A stretch of 64,000 nucleotides of DNA from Deltaproteobacteria bacterium (GCA_021824175.1 JAKALP010000006.1:205791-269790); one strand, 5' to 3'; shown: positions 25,759 through 34,824, counted from the first letter of the stretch. Notes: generated by a model not told the origin, from the sequence alone. A program made the numbers and translations.

Positions 25759-25971
25759 TTACTCGGCGCTATACTTGAACGATAACTTGACCCTGGCGCG
25801 GAAAGCCACCGCCCGACCATCTTCCACCTTCAGGTCCAGCTGGCCCACCTCGGCGATCCTCAGATCCCTGAGGCTTTGGCCCGCTATCTCAACAGCGTTG
25901 CGGGCAGCATCTTCCCAGGATTTGGGACTGGTACCTACCAACTCGATGACTTTGTACACACTATCGGCCAT
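25759..25971 (-). CDS. Dodecin family flavin-binding protein
   Basis: 70 residues. Dodecins are dodecameric flavin or CoA storage proteins. The pattern VYKVIELVGTSPKSWEDAA, then AVEIAGQSLRDLRIAEV, and the strand FRARVKLSFKY fit the family over its full length. The start at 25971 has AAAGGAGG ahead; an upstream in-frame extension is rejected. In the bacterial family a Trp in SWEDAA stacks on flavin, and it is present. Confidence 0.93.
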   Translation of the reverse strand: MADSVYKVIELVGTSPKSWEDAARNAVEIAGQSLRDLRIAEVGQLDLKVEDGRAVAFRARVKLSFKYSAE

Positions 25972-26452
25972 GGGCTCCTCCTTTGGTTGGGGGTTTGGGA
26001 AACGGCCCCGGTGATGGCTGGACATGGACCAGGGCCGGCTTAAGGAACGGTTCTATGCCTGAAGCGCTGCCGGCAAATGATCAACCGCCGGGCAGGGCCG
26101 TGTCGCCACTACCATGTGTGGACCGCTTCAATCCCAAGAGATAATGTTGTCGAACGGAAACCGGAGCACAGTCAATGTGTTCATGCCAATGGATTTGAGT
26201 CAGAATCTACGGATTTCAACGAGAGGATTCATCAACTTCAGAGTGTAACGCGAGTAGATCACCTTTGCCCGGCGCTGTCAATTGGCAACTGCCTCCGCTC
26301 CAGAACACCATTTCAGCGCACCCTTGACAAGTGGAAACGACTTTCCTAACTTACCCATCGGTTTTTGGTTTCTGTGTTATTCCTACCGCCTGCCCCCAGC
26401 TATCGCCATGGCAGGCCTTTATCCTACCTGGCGTGAAAGGAGCGATTATCAC
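25972..26452. other. Leader region of the moxR-bat operon
   Basis: About 480 bases without a credible gene; open frames here lack family-like patterns. The only recognised element is the sigma-70 promoter at 26324-26352. Confidence 0.45.
26324..26352 (+). promoter_or_regulatory. Sigma-70 type promoter upstream of moxR
   Basis: A perfect -35 TTGACA (26324-26329), a 17-base spacer and a -10 TAACTT (26347-26352). Transcription would begin about 95 bases before the moxR GTG start. Confidence 0.55.
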
Positions 26453-27427
26453 GTGGAAGAACTCACCCGCCAAATCCAGGAGCAGCATGCTCTGGTGAAC
26501 CATATTCGAGCCGAAATCGGCAAAGTGCTTGTTGGCCAGCAGGAGTTGATCGAAGGGTTGCTCATCGGGCTGTTCACCAAGGGACACATCCTCATAGAAG
26601 GCGTGCCGGGCCTGGCCAAGACCAGCGCGGTCAAGGCTTTGGCCGATACGGTGCAGGCCGACTTCAAACGCATTCAGTTCACTCCGGACCTGCTGCCCGC
26701 CGATCTGATCGGCACCGAGGTGTACCGGCCCAAAACAGGGGACTTTGTCATTAAAAAGGGACCGCTGTTCAACAACATCATCCTGGCCGATGAGATCAAC
26801 CGGGCCCCTTCCAAAGTACAATCGGCCCTGCTGGAAGCCATGCAGGAGCGCCAGGTGACCATCGGCGACGCCACTTTCAAATTGGCCGACCCGTTTCTGG
26901 TGCTGGCCACCCAGAACCCCATCGAGCAGGAGGGCACCTATCCACTGCCCGAAGCCCAGGTGGACCGCTTCATGCTCAAACTGCTCATCGGCTATCCCAG
27001 CCGCCAGGAAGAGAAGCAGATCATGCAGCGCATCGGTTTTGAGGCCCCGGCCCTGGTCCAGGCCGTACTGACACCGGCTCAAATTGACGCCGTGGGTCGC
27101 CTGATCAATTCGATTTACATGGACGACAAGCTGCGCGACTATATTGTGGCCCTGGTGTTCGCCACCCGCGAACCCGAGAAACTGGATGCCGATATTGCCG
27201 GCTATATCCAATACGGCGCCTCGCCCCGGGCCACCATCTTCTTGAGCCTGGCGGCCAGAGCCTACGCTTTTCTAAACGGCCGGGCCTATGTCACGCCCCA
27301 GGATGTCAAGACCATCGCGCCCCTGGTACTGCGCCACCGCATCATCCCGACCTACGAAGCCGAAGCCGAAGATATTACTACCGACCAGATCATCAGCCGG
27401 ATTTTTGATTCGGTACCTGTTCCTTAG
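26453..27427 (+). CDS. MoxR family AAA+ ATPase
   Basis: 324 residues from a GTG at 26453 with AAAGGAG ahead; the longer upstream frame has no ribosome site and an unlikely composition. Walker A is GVPGLAKTSAVKAL, Walker B is NIILADEINRAPSK, sensor 1 is VLATQNPIEQEG, and the MoxR lid follows (YGASPRATIFLSLAARA). MoxR ATPases act as chaperones for metal-site or VWA-domain proteins and usually head Bat operons, as here. Confidence 0.94.
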   Translation: MEELTRQIQEQHALVNHIRAEIGKVLVGQQELIEGLLIGLFTKGHILIEGVPGLAKTSAVKALADTVQADFKRIQFTPDLLPADLIGTEVYRPKTGDFVIKKGPLFNNIILADEINRAPSKVQSALLEAMQERQVTIGDATFKLADPFLVLATQNPIEQEGTYPLPEAQVDRFMLKLLIGYPSRQEEKQIMQRIGFEAPALVQAVLTPAQIDAVGRLINSIYMDDKLRDYIVALVFATREPEKLDADIAGYIQYGASPRATIFLSLAARAYAFLNGRAYVTPQDVKTIAPLVLRHRIIPTYEAEAEDITTDQIISRIFDSVPVP

Positions 27428-27430
27428 TTT

Positions 27431-27565
27431 ATTTGGTTGATAGGTTGATGGTTGATTCGTGAAGTGCTTGAGTAGTTGTAGGTAGAATTTGATCTTCGCA
27501 GATCATTGGAGTGGGGTAAAATATGCGCACCCGAATAAGCGAATCAACCAATAACGAATCAACGA
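27431..27565. repeat. Inverted pair of TTGATTGG/TTGATTCG repeats overlapping the DUF58 start
   Basis: The left arm (27431-27460) reads ATTTGGTTGATAGGTTGATG and GTTGATTCG. The right arm (27534-27565) is the reverse complement type (GAATCAACCAATAACGAATC). The right arm lies inside the DUF58 coding region and encodes the Ser-Asn-Glu-Thr-rich N-terminus. Related pairs are at 34588-34747, 43540-43590 and 63605-63802. Confidence 0.6.
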
Positions 27566-28452
27566 CGATCCCTCCTGACCTCATCCAAAAAATCAAAAAG
27601 ATCCACATCCGCACCGGCCGGACCGTGAATACGCTCATGGCCGGGCAGTATAAATCGGTCTTTCGCGGCGCGGGCATAGAATTTGAAGAGGTGCGCGATT
27701 ACTCCCCCGGTGATGATGTCAAGTCCATTGACTGGAAAGTCTCGGCCCGGCTGGGCCGGCCTTTTATCAAGCGTTTCCGCGAAGAACGCGAGTTGATCGT
27801 CATGCTGCTGGTGGACCTCAGTGCTTCGGGCCGCTTTGGCACCCGCCAGAGCACCAAACAGGAGATCGCCGCTGAAACCGCGGCCATCCTGGCCTTCAAT
27901 GCCATCCGCAACAACGACAAGGTCGGCGCCATTCTCTTCACCGACCAGGTGGAGCATTATATCCCGCCCAAGAAAGGCAGCGGTCATGTGTGGCGCGTGA
28001 TCAAGGAGATCTTCGCCCATACGCCCCAGCACACGGGCACGGACATCTCAGGGGCCGTGGGTTTTCTGGGGCGGGTGTGCCGCAAACGCTCGGTGGCCTT
28101 CGTGATCTCTGATTTTATTCTACCCGCCGGGCCGGTGGTGGACCGCCAGATGCGCGCCGTGAGCGGCAAGCACGAGTTGATCCAGGTGCGCGTCAGCGAT
28201 CCGGGAGAATTCGAGCTGCCCGAGGCCGGCATCATTCTGGTCCAGGATCTGGAGAGCGGGCGGTTGATGCACCTGGATGCTTCCCATGCGCGCACGCGGC
28301 TCCGCTATGTCGAACAGATGACGGCCGCCTATCAATCCGTCAGCGAGCAGTTCAAATCCGCGGGCCTGGATTGCATCGACATTCGCACCACGCAATCCGC
28401 GGCCGATACCTTGACGCGTTATTTTCGGATGCGGGAGAAAAGAAAACGGTGA
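27523..28452 (+). CDS. DUF58 domain protein
   Basis: 309 residues, a soluble DUF58 protein with a VWA-like core. The signature is GAGIEFEEVRDYSPGDDVKS, then IDWKVSARLGRPFIKRF. The degenerate metal site lies in VMLLVDLSASGRFG (D-x-S-x-S kept), and IQVRVSDPGEFELPEAG closes the fold. It partners MoxR ATPases. Only the ATG at 27523, preceded by GGAGTGGGG, fits, so the first 15 residues, RTRISESTNNESTT-like, come from the intergenic repeat that overlaps this start. Confidence 0.92.
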   Translation: MRTRISESTNNESTTIPPDLIQKIKKIHIRTGRTVNTLMAGQYKSVFRGAGIEFEEVRDYSPGDDVKSIDWKVSARLGRPFIKRFREERELIVMLLVDLSASGRFGTRQSTKQEIAAETAAILAFNAIRNNDKVGAILFTDQVEHYIPPKKGSGHVWRVIKEIFAHTPQHTGTDISGAVGFLGRVCRKRSVAFVISDFILPAGPVVDRQMRAVSGKHELIQVRVSDPGEFELPEAGIILVQDLESGRLMHLDASHARTRLRYVEQMTAAYQSVSEQFKSAGLDCIDIRTTQSAADTLTRYFRMREKRKR

Positions 28453-28498
28453 GGAGAATCAAACTCTTTAAAAGAATTCTGAGTACTGATACAAGACC

Positions 28499-29215
28499 AT
28501 GTCAAGCACGCTTTCAAATTTGATTCTGGCAGCAACTTACGCCGATACTGGCAGTAATTCCCCCGCGCCGGTGCCAGCGCCATCGCCCATGACCGACATA
28601 CATGACATCAAGCCGGCCTTGGTTATGGGCCTGGACTGGAGCTGGTGGCCGTGGGCCGCGGCGGCCCTGGCAGTAATCGCCGCTGTTCTTCTGGCCTGGT
28701 GGCTCTGGCGCCGCCGAAAGAAATCTACGGAACCGTTGCTCACGCCGGTACTGTCGCCCGAAGCAGAAGCCTACGCCCTACTGGATGCGCTGGCTGCCGA
28801 CAATCTGAACGACGGTAAGCTTTACTACTTCCGGCTTTCAGCCATTCTGCGCGGCTACGTGGAGCGGCGATTCGAATTTCCGGCCGCGGAGATGACCCTG
28901 GAAGAGTTGCTGCCGCGCCTGGCCCAAGTATCACTGCCCAAAGAATTGGATCAGCCGTTCATCGATTTTTGTCGCCGGGCCGAGCCCATTAAATTTGCTG
29001 GTTTGGCCGCTGATGCCGGCCGCCGCGGCCTGGACCTGATGTTTGCCCGCGATTTTGTTCAGCGCACTACACCCAGCGCCATGGAGCCGACCGTACCCAC
29101 GGAAGACACCTCCAGCCAGCGCTGGGCAGACCGGATACCCTTGGCCCAAAAGGCTGTATCGCAATCTTCCCAGCGCCTGATTGCCGCAGAAAGTAAAACA
29201 GTAAAAGAGGATTAA
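28499..29215 (+). CDS. DUF4381-type membrane protein of the Bat operon
   Basis: 238 residues. One transmembrane helix lies at about 50-70 (WWPWAAAALAVIAAVLLAWW), preceded by a Pro-rich outer segment and followed by basic RRRKK. The cytoplasmic part (AEAYALLDAL, FRLSAILRGYVERRF, MTLEELLPRL) matches DUF4381, which regularly sits between DUF58 and BatA genes. Its role in the complex is not known. It lies in the same operon, 46 bases after DUF58. Confidence 0.8.
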   Translation: MSSTLSNLILAATYADTGSNSPAPVPAPSPMTDIHDIKPALVMGLDWSWWPWAAAALAVIAAVLLAWWLWRRRKKSTEPLLTPVLSPEAEAYALLDALAADNLNDGKLYYFRLSAILRGYVERRFEFPAAEMTLEELLPRLAQVSLPKELDQPFIDFCRRAEPIKFAGLAADAGRRGLDLMFARDFVQRTTPSAMEPTVPTEDTSSQRWADRIPLAQKAVSQSSQRLIAAESKTVKED

Positions 29216-29225
29216 CGGTACCCCC

Positions 29226-30221
29226 ATGTTCCGCTTTGCGTCCCCATATGCTTTTCTTTTACTGCTGCTGATTCCCGTGATCGTCTGGTACCGCCGCCGT
29301 CAACGGCCCGCGACTCTGGCAGCCACGGCGGTACATTCGCTGAAGGAGATCGGTCCCTCACCGGCGCTGACGCTGCACCGCCTGCTGCCAGGAATTTACT
29401 ACCTGGTGATCATTCTGCTGATTCTGGCCCTGGCCCGGCCCCAATGGGGCACCCGGCGCCTGCCCCAGGAGAGCGAAGGCATTAACATCATTCTGGCGTT
29501 GGACCTTTCGGGCAGCATGGGGGCCATCGACTTCTCCCACGGCGGCCAGATCCTCAACCGGTTGCAAGCCGTCAAACTGGTGGTGCGCCAATTCATCGCC
29601 GAGCGCAGCGGCGACCGCATCGGCGTCGTGGTCTTCGGCAGCCAGGCCTACACCCAGCTTCCCTTGACGCGCGATTATCAGACCATTGCCGCCATTCTGG
29701 ACCGCCTGGAAATCGGCATGGCCGGCCCCAACACCGCCATTGGCGATGCCATCGGCATCAGCATAAAACGCATCACCGATGTCAAAAGCCGCTCCAATGT
29801 CATTATTCTTCTCAGCGACGGCAGCAGCAACAGCGGCGAACTGGAACCGCAAACCGCCACCGAAATCGCAAAGGAGAAGGGCGTCAAGATCTACACTATC
29901 GGCGTGGGCACCACCGGCCGCGCCCCCTTTTTGATCAACGACCCGATCTTTGGCCAACGCGAAATCTACCAGCAGGTGGAAATCGATGAAAAGACGTTGA
30001 AATCCATTGCCGATACCACTGGCGGGAGCTATTTTCACGCCAGGGATCTGGAAGGTTTAAAACAGATTTACGCCACCATCGATGCCATGGAGAAGACCAA
30101 GGTGGAGGTTCAAAGTTACGCCGATTATAACGAACTCTACCTTTATTTGCTGCTGCCGGCCTTTGGATTGCTGGCGGTGTGGATCTTGTTGAAGAATACA
30201 CGATTCCTGGAAATACCATAA
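29226..30221 (+). CDS. batA: BatA-type VWA domain membrane protein
   Basis: 331 residues. Two N-terminal membrane helices (about 8-22 and 55-70) and one near the C-terminus (about 305-323) enclose a periplasmic VWA domain. The MIDAS motif is DLSGSMGA (Asp93, Ser95, Ser97), with the conserved Thr and Asp in GPNTAIGDAIG and LLSDGSSNSG. Such proteins bind ligands through metal. First of four Bat genes in order A, B/C, D, E. The Bacteroides aerotolerance name reflects the family; the exact role is uncertain. Confidence 0.92.
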   Translation: MFRFASPYAFLLLLLIPVIVWYRRRQRPATLAATAVHSLKEIGPSPALTLHRLLPGIYYLVIILLILALARPQWGTRRLPQESEGINIILALDLSGSMGAIDFSHGGQILNRLQAVKLVVRQFIAERSGDRIGVVVFGSQAYTQLPLTRDYQTIAAILDRLEIGMAGPNTAIGDAIGISIKRITDVKSRSNVIILLSDGSSNSGELEPQTATEIAKEKGVKIYTIGVGTTGRAPFLINDPIFGQREIYQQVEIDEKTLKSIADTTGGSYFHARDLEGLKQIYATIDAMEKTKVEVQSYADYNELYLYLLLPAFGLLAVWILLKNTRFLEIP

Positions 30222-30225
30222 GCCT

Positions 30226-32055
30226 ATGTCCTTCAGCCATATTCAACTCCTTTTTCTCTTCTGGGCCGTGCCCTTGCTGGCGCTGGTTTACTTCTACGGC
30301 TGGCGACGGAGACGGCGTATTCTGCATCGTTTCGCCGATTCGCGCGCCTTGGCGGGCCTGATTCCCCAAGGGTTGGCAGCGCGCCGGCGTCTGGGCGCCG
30401 TTCTTGTGCTGGGGGCCGCTCTGCTGTTGGTGGCGGCCATGGCCGGCCCCCAGCATGGGTTTCAATGGCAGAAGGTCGAGCAGCGCGGCGTGGATCTAAT
30501 CATTGCCCTGGATTGCTCGCGCAGCATGCTGGCCACGGATATCCAGCCCACGCGCCTGGAGCGGGCCAAGCGCAAGATCATCGATCTGCTGGGCGAGCTG
30601 CGGGGCGACCGCGTGGGATTGGTGGCCTTCAGCGGCACGGCCTTTTTGCAATGCCCGCTGACCTTGGATTACAGCGCCTTTGACCTGTTCCTCAAAGTGC
30701 TGACCCCCGATTACCTGCCCGTGGGCGGCACGGACCTGGCGGCCGCCGTGCGGACCTCCCTTTCCGCCTTTGACCCCAAAAGCGCCGCCGACAAAGCCAT
30801 TATTCTGATCACCGACGGCGAAAACACCGGTCCGGGCGATCCCGAAGCCGCGGCCAATGAAGCGCAAAAGGCGGGCATCAAACTTTTTTGCATCGGCGTG
30901 GGCGCGGCCCAAGGCGTACCAGTGCCGGCCGAATCCGGCGGTTTTAAAAAAGATGCCCAGGGCCAGATCGTGCTCTCCCGCCTGGATGAACCCTTGCTCA
31001 CCCGCATGGCCGTGGCCACCGGCGGCACCTATGTGCGCTCGGTGGCTGGCGATATGGATCTGGACCTCATCTATCGGGACCAGATCCATGGCACGATGAA
31101 GGGCGCCACAATAGAGGGCGGCCGCCGCAAACTCTGGGCTGATCGGTACCAATGGCCCCTGGCCGCGGCCATTTTACTGCTTGCCGCGGCCCAGGCAGTG
31201 CCGGTGGTGAGGAAAGTGCTCACCATCTGGCTCTTCATCGGGTTGTTGCTCCCCCAGGGGCAGGCCGAGGCCGGTCCGCTTCAAGAAGGTTACCGCGCCT
31301 ATGAGAAAGGCCAGTACGATCAGGCCTTGGAAAAGTTCGTCCAGGGGCAGCTCCAAAAACCCGATGATCCCCAGGTGTTGTACAATCTGGGCAATGCCTA
31401 TTATAAAACCGGCAAATTCGATGAGGCCAAATCCAATTACGGCCAGGCCCTTTCCCAAGCGCCGCCGGATCTCAAGCCCAAATTGCTTTACAACCTGGGC
31501 AATACCGCCTTTCGTCAAAAGGATTTTCAAACGGCCATCAACAACTACAAGGCCGCCTTGGATCTGACGCCCAATGACACCGAGGCCAAGGAGAATCTGG
31601 CCCTGGCCGAACAGATGTTGCAGCAACAAAAGCAGCAGCAAAACCAGCAGAATCAACAAAACCAACAGAATCCCCAAAAAGAGTCCGGGCAGCAGTCATC
31701 GGAAAAGGACCAGGCGCAGGATAAAGGAAAATCTGAACCCAAGCCGGAGCAACAACAGCAGTCCCAGCCCGACCAGGCCAAACAGCAAGAGCAGCCCCAG
31801 CAACAATCGGCTGAATCCCAAAAGGATCAGAAAAAGGACTTGGAAAACAAAAGCGCCCAACCCCAAGGGGCTGAGCCGCAAAAACCCGAAGGCGCTCAGC
31901 CCCAGCAAGCCCAGAACAGCGCCGGGGAGCCCAAAGGCGACCAACGGCCAACCGATGCTTCGGCCGCGGCCCAGATGCTCAACCGGCTCAAGGATGAGCC
32001 GGGCCGGGCGCTGATGCCCAAATATCAGAAGTTGCCGGTGGAAAAGGATTGGTGA
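30226..32055 (+). CDS. BatB-BatC fusion: VWA domain plus TPR plus Gln-rich tail
   Basis: 609 residues. Residues 1-330 are BatB-like: two membrane helices (about 5-23, 57-75), a VWA domain with MIDAS DCSRSMLA (Asp96, Ser98, Ser100) and LITDGENTG, and a third helix at about 310-325. A hydrophobic segment near 327-347 follows. Three TPR units (about 350-460: GYRAYEKGQYDQALEKF, LYNLGNAYYKTGKFDEA, LYNLGNTAFRQKDFQTAINN) form BatC. The end (about 465-580) is a Gln/Pro/Lys/Glu-rich low-complexity stretch. BatB and BatC are often separate genes, so this is a fusion. It starts 4 bases after batA. Confidence 0.9.
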   Translation: MSFSHIQLLFLFWAVPLLALVYFYGWRRRRRILHRFADSRALAGLIPQGLAARRRLGAVLVLGAALLLVAAMAGPQHGFQWQKVEQRGVDLIIALDCSRSMLATDIQPTRLERAKRKIIDLLGELRGDRVGLVAFSGTAFLQCPLTLDYSAFDLFLKVLTPDYLPVGGTDLAAAVRTSLSAFDPKSAADKAIILITDGENTGPGDPEAAANEAQKAGIKLFCIGVGAAQGVPVPAESGGFKKDAQGQIVLSRLDEPLLTRMAVATGGTYVRSVAGDMDLDLIYRDQIHGTMKGATIEGGRRKLWADRYQWPLAAAILLLAAAQAVPVVRKVLTIWLFIGLLLPQGQAEAGPLQEGYRAYEKGQYDQALEKFVQGQLQKPDDPQVLYNLGNAYYKTGKFDEAKSNYGQALSQAPPDLKPKLLYNLGNTAFRQKDFQTAINNYKAALDLTPNDTEAKENLALAEQMLQQQKQQQNQQNQQNQQNPQKESGQQSSEKDQAQDKGKSEPKPEQQQQSQPDQAKQQEQPQQQSAESQKDQKKDLENKSAQPQGAEPQKPEGAQPQQAQNSAGEPKGDQRPTDASAAAQMLNRLKDEPGRALMPKYQKLPVEKDW

Positions 32056-33803
32056 TGAAAGCGTGGATCTTATGGATAGGCCTTTGCCTTGCGCTCTTGC
32101 CGGGGATGGCCGGCGCCGGCGGCGATGTCCAGGTCAGCGCCCAGGTCGATCGCACCCACATAGAGCCGGGCGAATCTTTGCAGCTCCGCATCGTGGTCCG
32201 CAATGGCCAGGGTGATGTGGATCTGGCGTCCCTGCCTGATTTCAGGGTGATTTCCCAGGGCACCAGCAGCAGCATGCAGGTCGTCAACGGCAATGTCTCC
32301 CAGGAGACCACCTCCAATTATCTGTTGATTCCCAAGCGCCAAGGCCAATTGACCATTCCGGCCTTGGATGTGTCCGTGGGCGGCCGGGTGTACAAAACCG
32401 ACCCAATTACGATCCAAGTGGCGGCCCAAAGCAGCTCCCGGCCGGAAGAGCGCGTCCGGGACGTGTGGGTCCAGGCCGATGTCTCGGAAACCCGGCCCTA
32501 TGCCGGTCAGCAAGTGCGTTACACCTTTACGCTCTTCCAGGCGGTGCAGGTTACCGACGCCACCTTTAACCCCCCGGATTTCAAAGGCTTCACCACCAAA
32601 GAGCTGAAAGAGCGGCCCTCCTACAACAAAATCATCAATGGCCGGGATTACCGCCTCACCCAAATCGTCTACATCCTGACCCCGTTGCAAGCCGGCCGCG
32701 CCACCATTGAGCCTGGCACGTTGCAACTGAGTATGATCCGTCTCGACACCCGCCGCCCGCGATCACCATTTGATGATTTCTTCAATGCTCCCTTCTTTAA
32801 CCGGCGCCAATTGGAGCCCAAGGTTCTGCAAAGCCAGCCCCTGGAGATAGATGTCCAGCCGTTGCCGCTGTTGCCGGCCAATGAAACTTTTTCAGGGCTG
32901 GTGGGCCGGTTCAATATGACCGCCGAGGTGGACAAGACCCAGTTGGCGGTGGGGGATTCGACCACCCTGGCCATTACGCTGGCGGGGCAAGGCAACATCA
33001 GCGATGCCCAAGCCCCGGCCCTGAAGTTGCCCGAAGTCCTTAAGACCTATGCCGATGCGCCTGAAGAAAAGATCGATTTGACTCCCCAGGGCTACAACGG
33101 CCAAAAAGTATTCCGCACAGCCCTGGTGCCGGTGCAACCAGGTGAGGTGGCGTTGCCGGCGGTGCGTGTCACCTATTTCGACATCGAACAAAAAGCCTAT
33201 CGCACGTTAACGGCCACGCTGCCCGCTTTGAAAGTACAAGCCGGCAGTGAGGCGGCGGCCGCGCCGGTTACCGTCAGCCCCGAGGGTGTTCAACCGCACA
33301 AGCAAACCGTGACCTTTACGGGCCGCGACATTCTACCGCTTAAAGAGGGTTTGGATGCCCTGCAAACGGTGCATCCGCTGGGATGGCCGGTTTTTCTGCT
33401 CTGGATTCTATCGCCGGCGCTGCTCTTCGGCCTGTTGGTGGCAGCGCAACGCCTGGGACGCCAGGACCTGCGGCCCAGTGCCCGCATGCGCGCCAAAGCC
33501 GAGCAAGCCCTTAAGAGCGCCCGGCCCTCGGCAGATGCCCCCCAGACCTTTTTAACCGCCCTGTATCAAGCCCTGACCGCCGCCATCCTGGCCCGGGCCG
33601 GTCGCGGCGGCGAAGCGCTCACCTGGCGTGAGGCCGAGGAGATGCTGATCGCCCGCGGTGAGGAGGGCGAGAACGCCAAGCAGGCGGCCCAACTGTTGAC
33701 CACCATTGAATCCGCCAAATTCAGCGGCGCGCACCTGACATTGGAGCAGCAGACCGATCTGCTCCGGCGCACCCGCGAAATGGTTACGAGGTTAGCGCCA
33801 TGA
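32055..33803 (+). CDS. batD: BatD (aerotolerance protein, DUF5011/oxygen tolerance family)
   Basis: 582 residues from the ATG at 32055, which shares one base with the batB/C stop (TGATG). A cleavable signal peptide (ILWIGLCLALLPGMAGA) is followed by beta-rich Ig-like repeats (VSAQVDRTHIEPGESLQLRI; VDKTQLAVGDSTTLAITLAG) and a membrane helix near 450-475 (WPVFLLWILSPALLFGLLVA), then a cytoplasmic helical tail. The layout is that of BatD. It probably forms a periplasmic complex with the VWA proteins. Confidence 0.9.
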   Translation: MKAWILWIGLCLALLPGMAGAGGDVQVSAQVDRTHIEPGESLQLRIVVRNGQGDVDLASLPDFRVISQGTSSSMQVVNGNVSQETTSNYLLIPKRQGQLTIPALDVSVGGRVYKTDPITIQVAAQSSSRPEERVRDVWVQADVSETRPYAGQQVRYTFTLFQAVQVTDATFNPPDFKGFTTKELKERPSYNKIINGRDYRLTQIVYILTPLQAGRATIEPGTLQLSMIRLDTRRPRSPFDDFFNAPFFNRRQLEPKVLQSQPLEIDVQPLPLLPANETFSGLVGRFNMTAEVDKTQLAVGDSTTLAITLAGQGNISDAQAPALKLPEVLKTYADAPEEKIDLTPQGYNGQKVFRTALVPVQPGEVALPAVRVTYFDIEQKAYRTLTATLPALKVQAGSEAAAAPVTVSPEGVQPHKQTVTFTGRDILPLKEGLDALQTVHPLGWPVFLLWILSPALLFGLLVAAQRLGRQDLRPSARMRAKAEQALKSARPSADAPQTFLTALYQALTAAILARAGRGGEALTWREAEEMLIARGEEGENAKQAAQLLTTIESAKFSGAHLTLEQQTDLLRRTREMVTRLAP

Positions 33804-34582
33804 ATCAGAAACCCATTGTCAGAAATCGCCCAAAAAGCCTTAAATTCTTGTTCGTTCTATTCATCTGTCTGGCGAGCACTGCCACGCCCTGCGCGGCCTC
33901 GGATCAGACCCGGCAGTTTCTGGCCGGGGTAGAGGCGTATGAAAAAGGCGATTACCGAGGCGCCATTGAAAAATTTGATGCCATAGCCCAAAGCGGGGTG
34001 GCCAGCGGCAAGCTTTTTTACAACCTGGGCAATGCCCACCTGAAAATCAATGATCTGGGCGCCGCTATTCTTTGGTATGAACGAGCGCACCTGCTGTTGC
34101 CCAATGATCCCGACCTGCGCTTCAACCTCGATTATGCCCGCTCCCTGACCAAGGATGCGCCCGAAGAGGCGGTCTCCCCCCTGGTGCGCATCGCTTTTTT
34201 CTGGAACTACCAGTTCAGCCACCGCACCCTCAACATCGCCGCCATCAGCACCAACCTCTTCTGCTGGCTTTTGCTGGGACTTTGGCGTTTGACCCGCCGC
34301 CGGGGATGGCTGCGGGCCGCCTGGGTCGTGGGGGTGCCGGCCCTGATTCTGGTCCTGACCGCGGCTTTCAATTTTTATGGCTTGGCCCAGCGCCATCAGG
34401 CCATTGTCTTGCCCGCGCAAATCGCCGTACGCTCCGGGCTGGAGCAGACCTCCACCCAGCTCTTTGTGCTGCACGCCGGCGCCAAAGTGAGCGTGGTCAA
34501 GCAGCTCAAGGATCATTACCAGATCCGCTTTTCCGAAGATAAAATCGGGTGGGTGGACAGGGAGACGGTGGGGGTGATTTAG
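33800..34582 (+). CDS. batE: BatE-like TPR and SH3-like membrane protein
   Basis: 260 residues. Signal peptide at about 14-33. Two TPR units (about 40-115: GVEAYEKGDYRGAIEKFDAI, LFYNLGNAHLKINDLGAAIL) are followed by two membrane helices (about 145-170 and 175-195) and a bacterial SH3-like end (IAVRSGLEQTSTQLFVLHAG, then DKIGWVDRETV). The order fits BatE. ATGA overlap with batD makes it translationally coupled. Last gene of the operon. Confidence 0.88.
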   Translation: MNQKPIVRNRPKSLKFLFVLFICLASTATPCAASDQTRQFLAGVEAYEKGDYRGAIEKFDAIAQSGVASGKLFYNLGNAHLKINDLGAAILWYERAHLLLPNDPDLRFNLDYARSLTKDAPEEAVSPLVRIAFFWNYQFSHRTLNIAAISTNLFCWLLLGLWRLTRRRGWLRAAWVVGVPALILVLTAAFNFYGLAQRHQAIVLPAQIAVRSGLEQTSTQLFVLHAGAKVSVVKQLKDHYQIRFSEDKIGWVDRETVGVI

Positions 34583-34587
34583 GGCTT

Positions 34588-34747
34588 GGTTGATTGGTTG
34601 ATTCGTTGATTGGTTGAGCCATGAAGTGATTCTGTGGTGATACAAATCGAGCCAAAAGATTATTCATCTGATAGCCGAGGAATATTAAATTTTGGCATCT
34701 TCCCTCCCTCCACCCAATTGACCAATCAACGAATAAACCAATCAACG
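34588..34747. repeat. Inverted pair of TTGATTGG/TTGATTCG repeats after batE
   Basis: The left arm (34588-34618, starting GGTTGATTGGTTGATTCG) and the right arm (34714-34747, containing CCAATCAACGAATAAACC) are reverse complements with small differences. About 95 AT-rich bases lie between them. The structure equals the pairs near 27431 and 63605. It occupies most of the spacer between batE and the ParD-like gene. Confidence 0.65.
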
Positions 34748-34764
34748 CTAAGGTACATGCCCCC

Positions 34765-34803
34765 TTGACAATCGCGCTGCCTTGAGCTACTTTTGTAGCA
34801 AAA
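34765..34803 (+). promoter_or_regulatory. Promoter with an overlapping inverted repeat before the ParD-like gene
   Basis: A perfect -35 TTGACA (34765-34770), a 17-base spacer and a -10 TACTTT (34788-34793). A GCTAC/GTAGC palindrome with a 4-nt loop overlaps the -10 (34786-34799). It could be the operator for autorepression by the antitoxin, as is usual for such loci. Confidence 0.55.
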
Positions 34804-34824
34804 AGCAGCAAACGGAGGTGTATC

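Noticed and set aside
26077..26349. Plus-strand frame of 90 codons before moxR
   Set aside because: Composition is not protein-like, it contains the promoter region, and it lacks a ribosome site.
34588..34747. CRISPR-like array
   Set aside because: The units are tandem and inverted without regular unique spacers; no cas gene is in the window.
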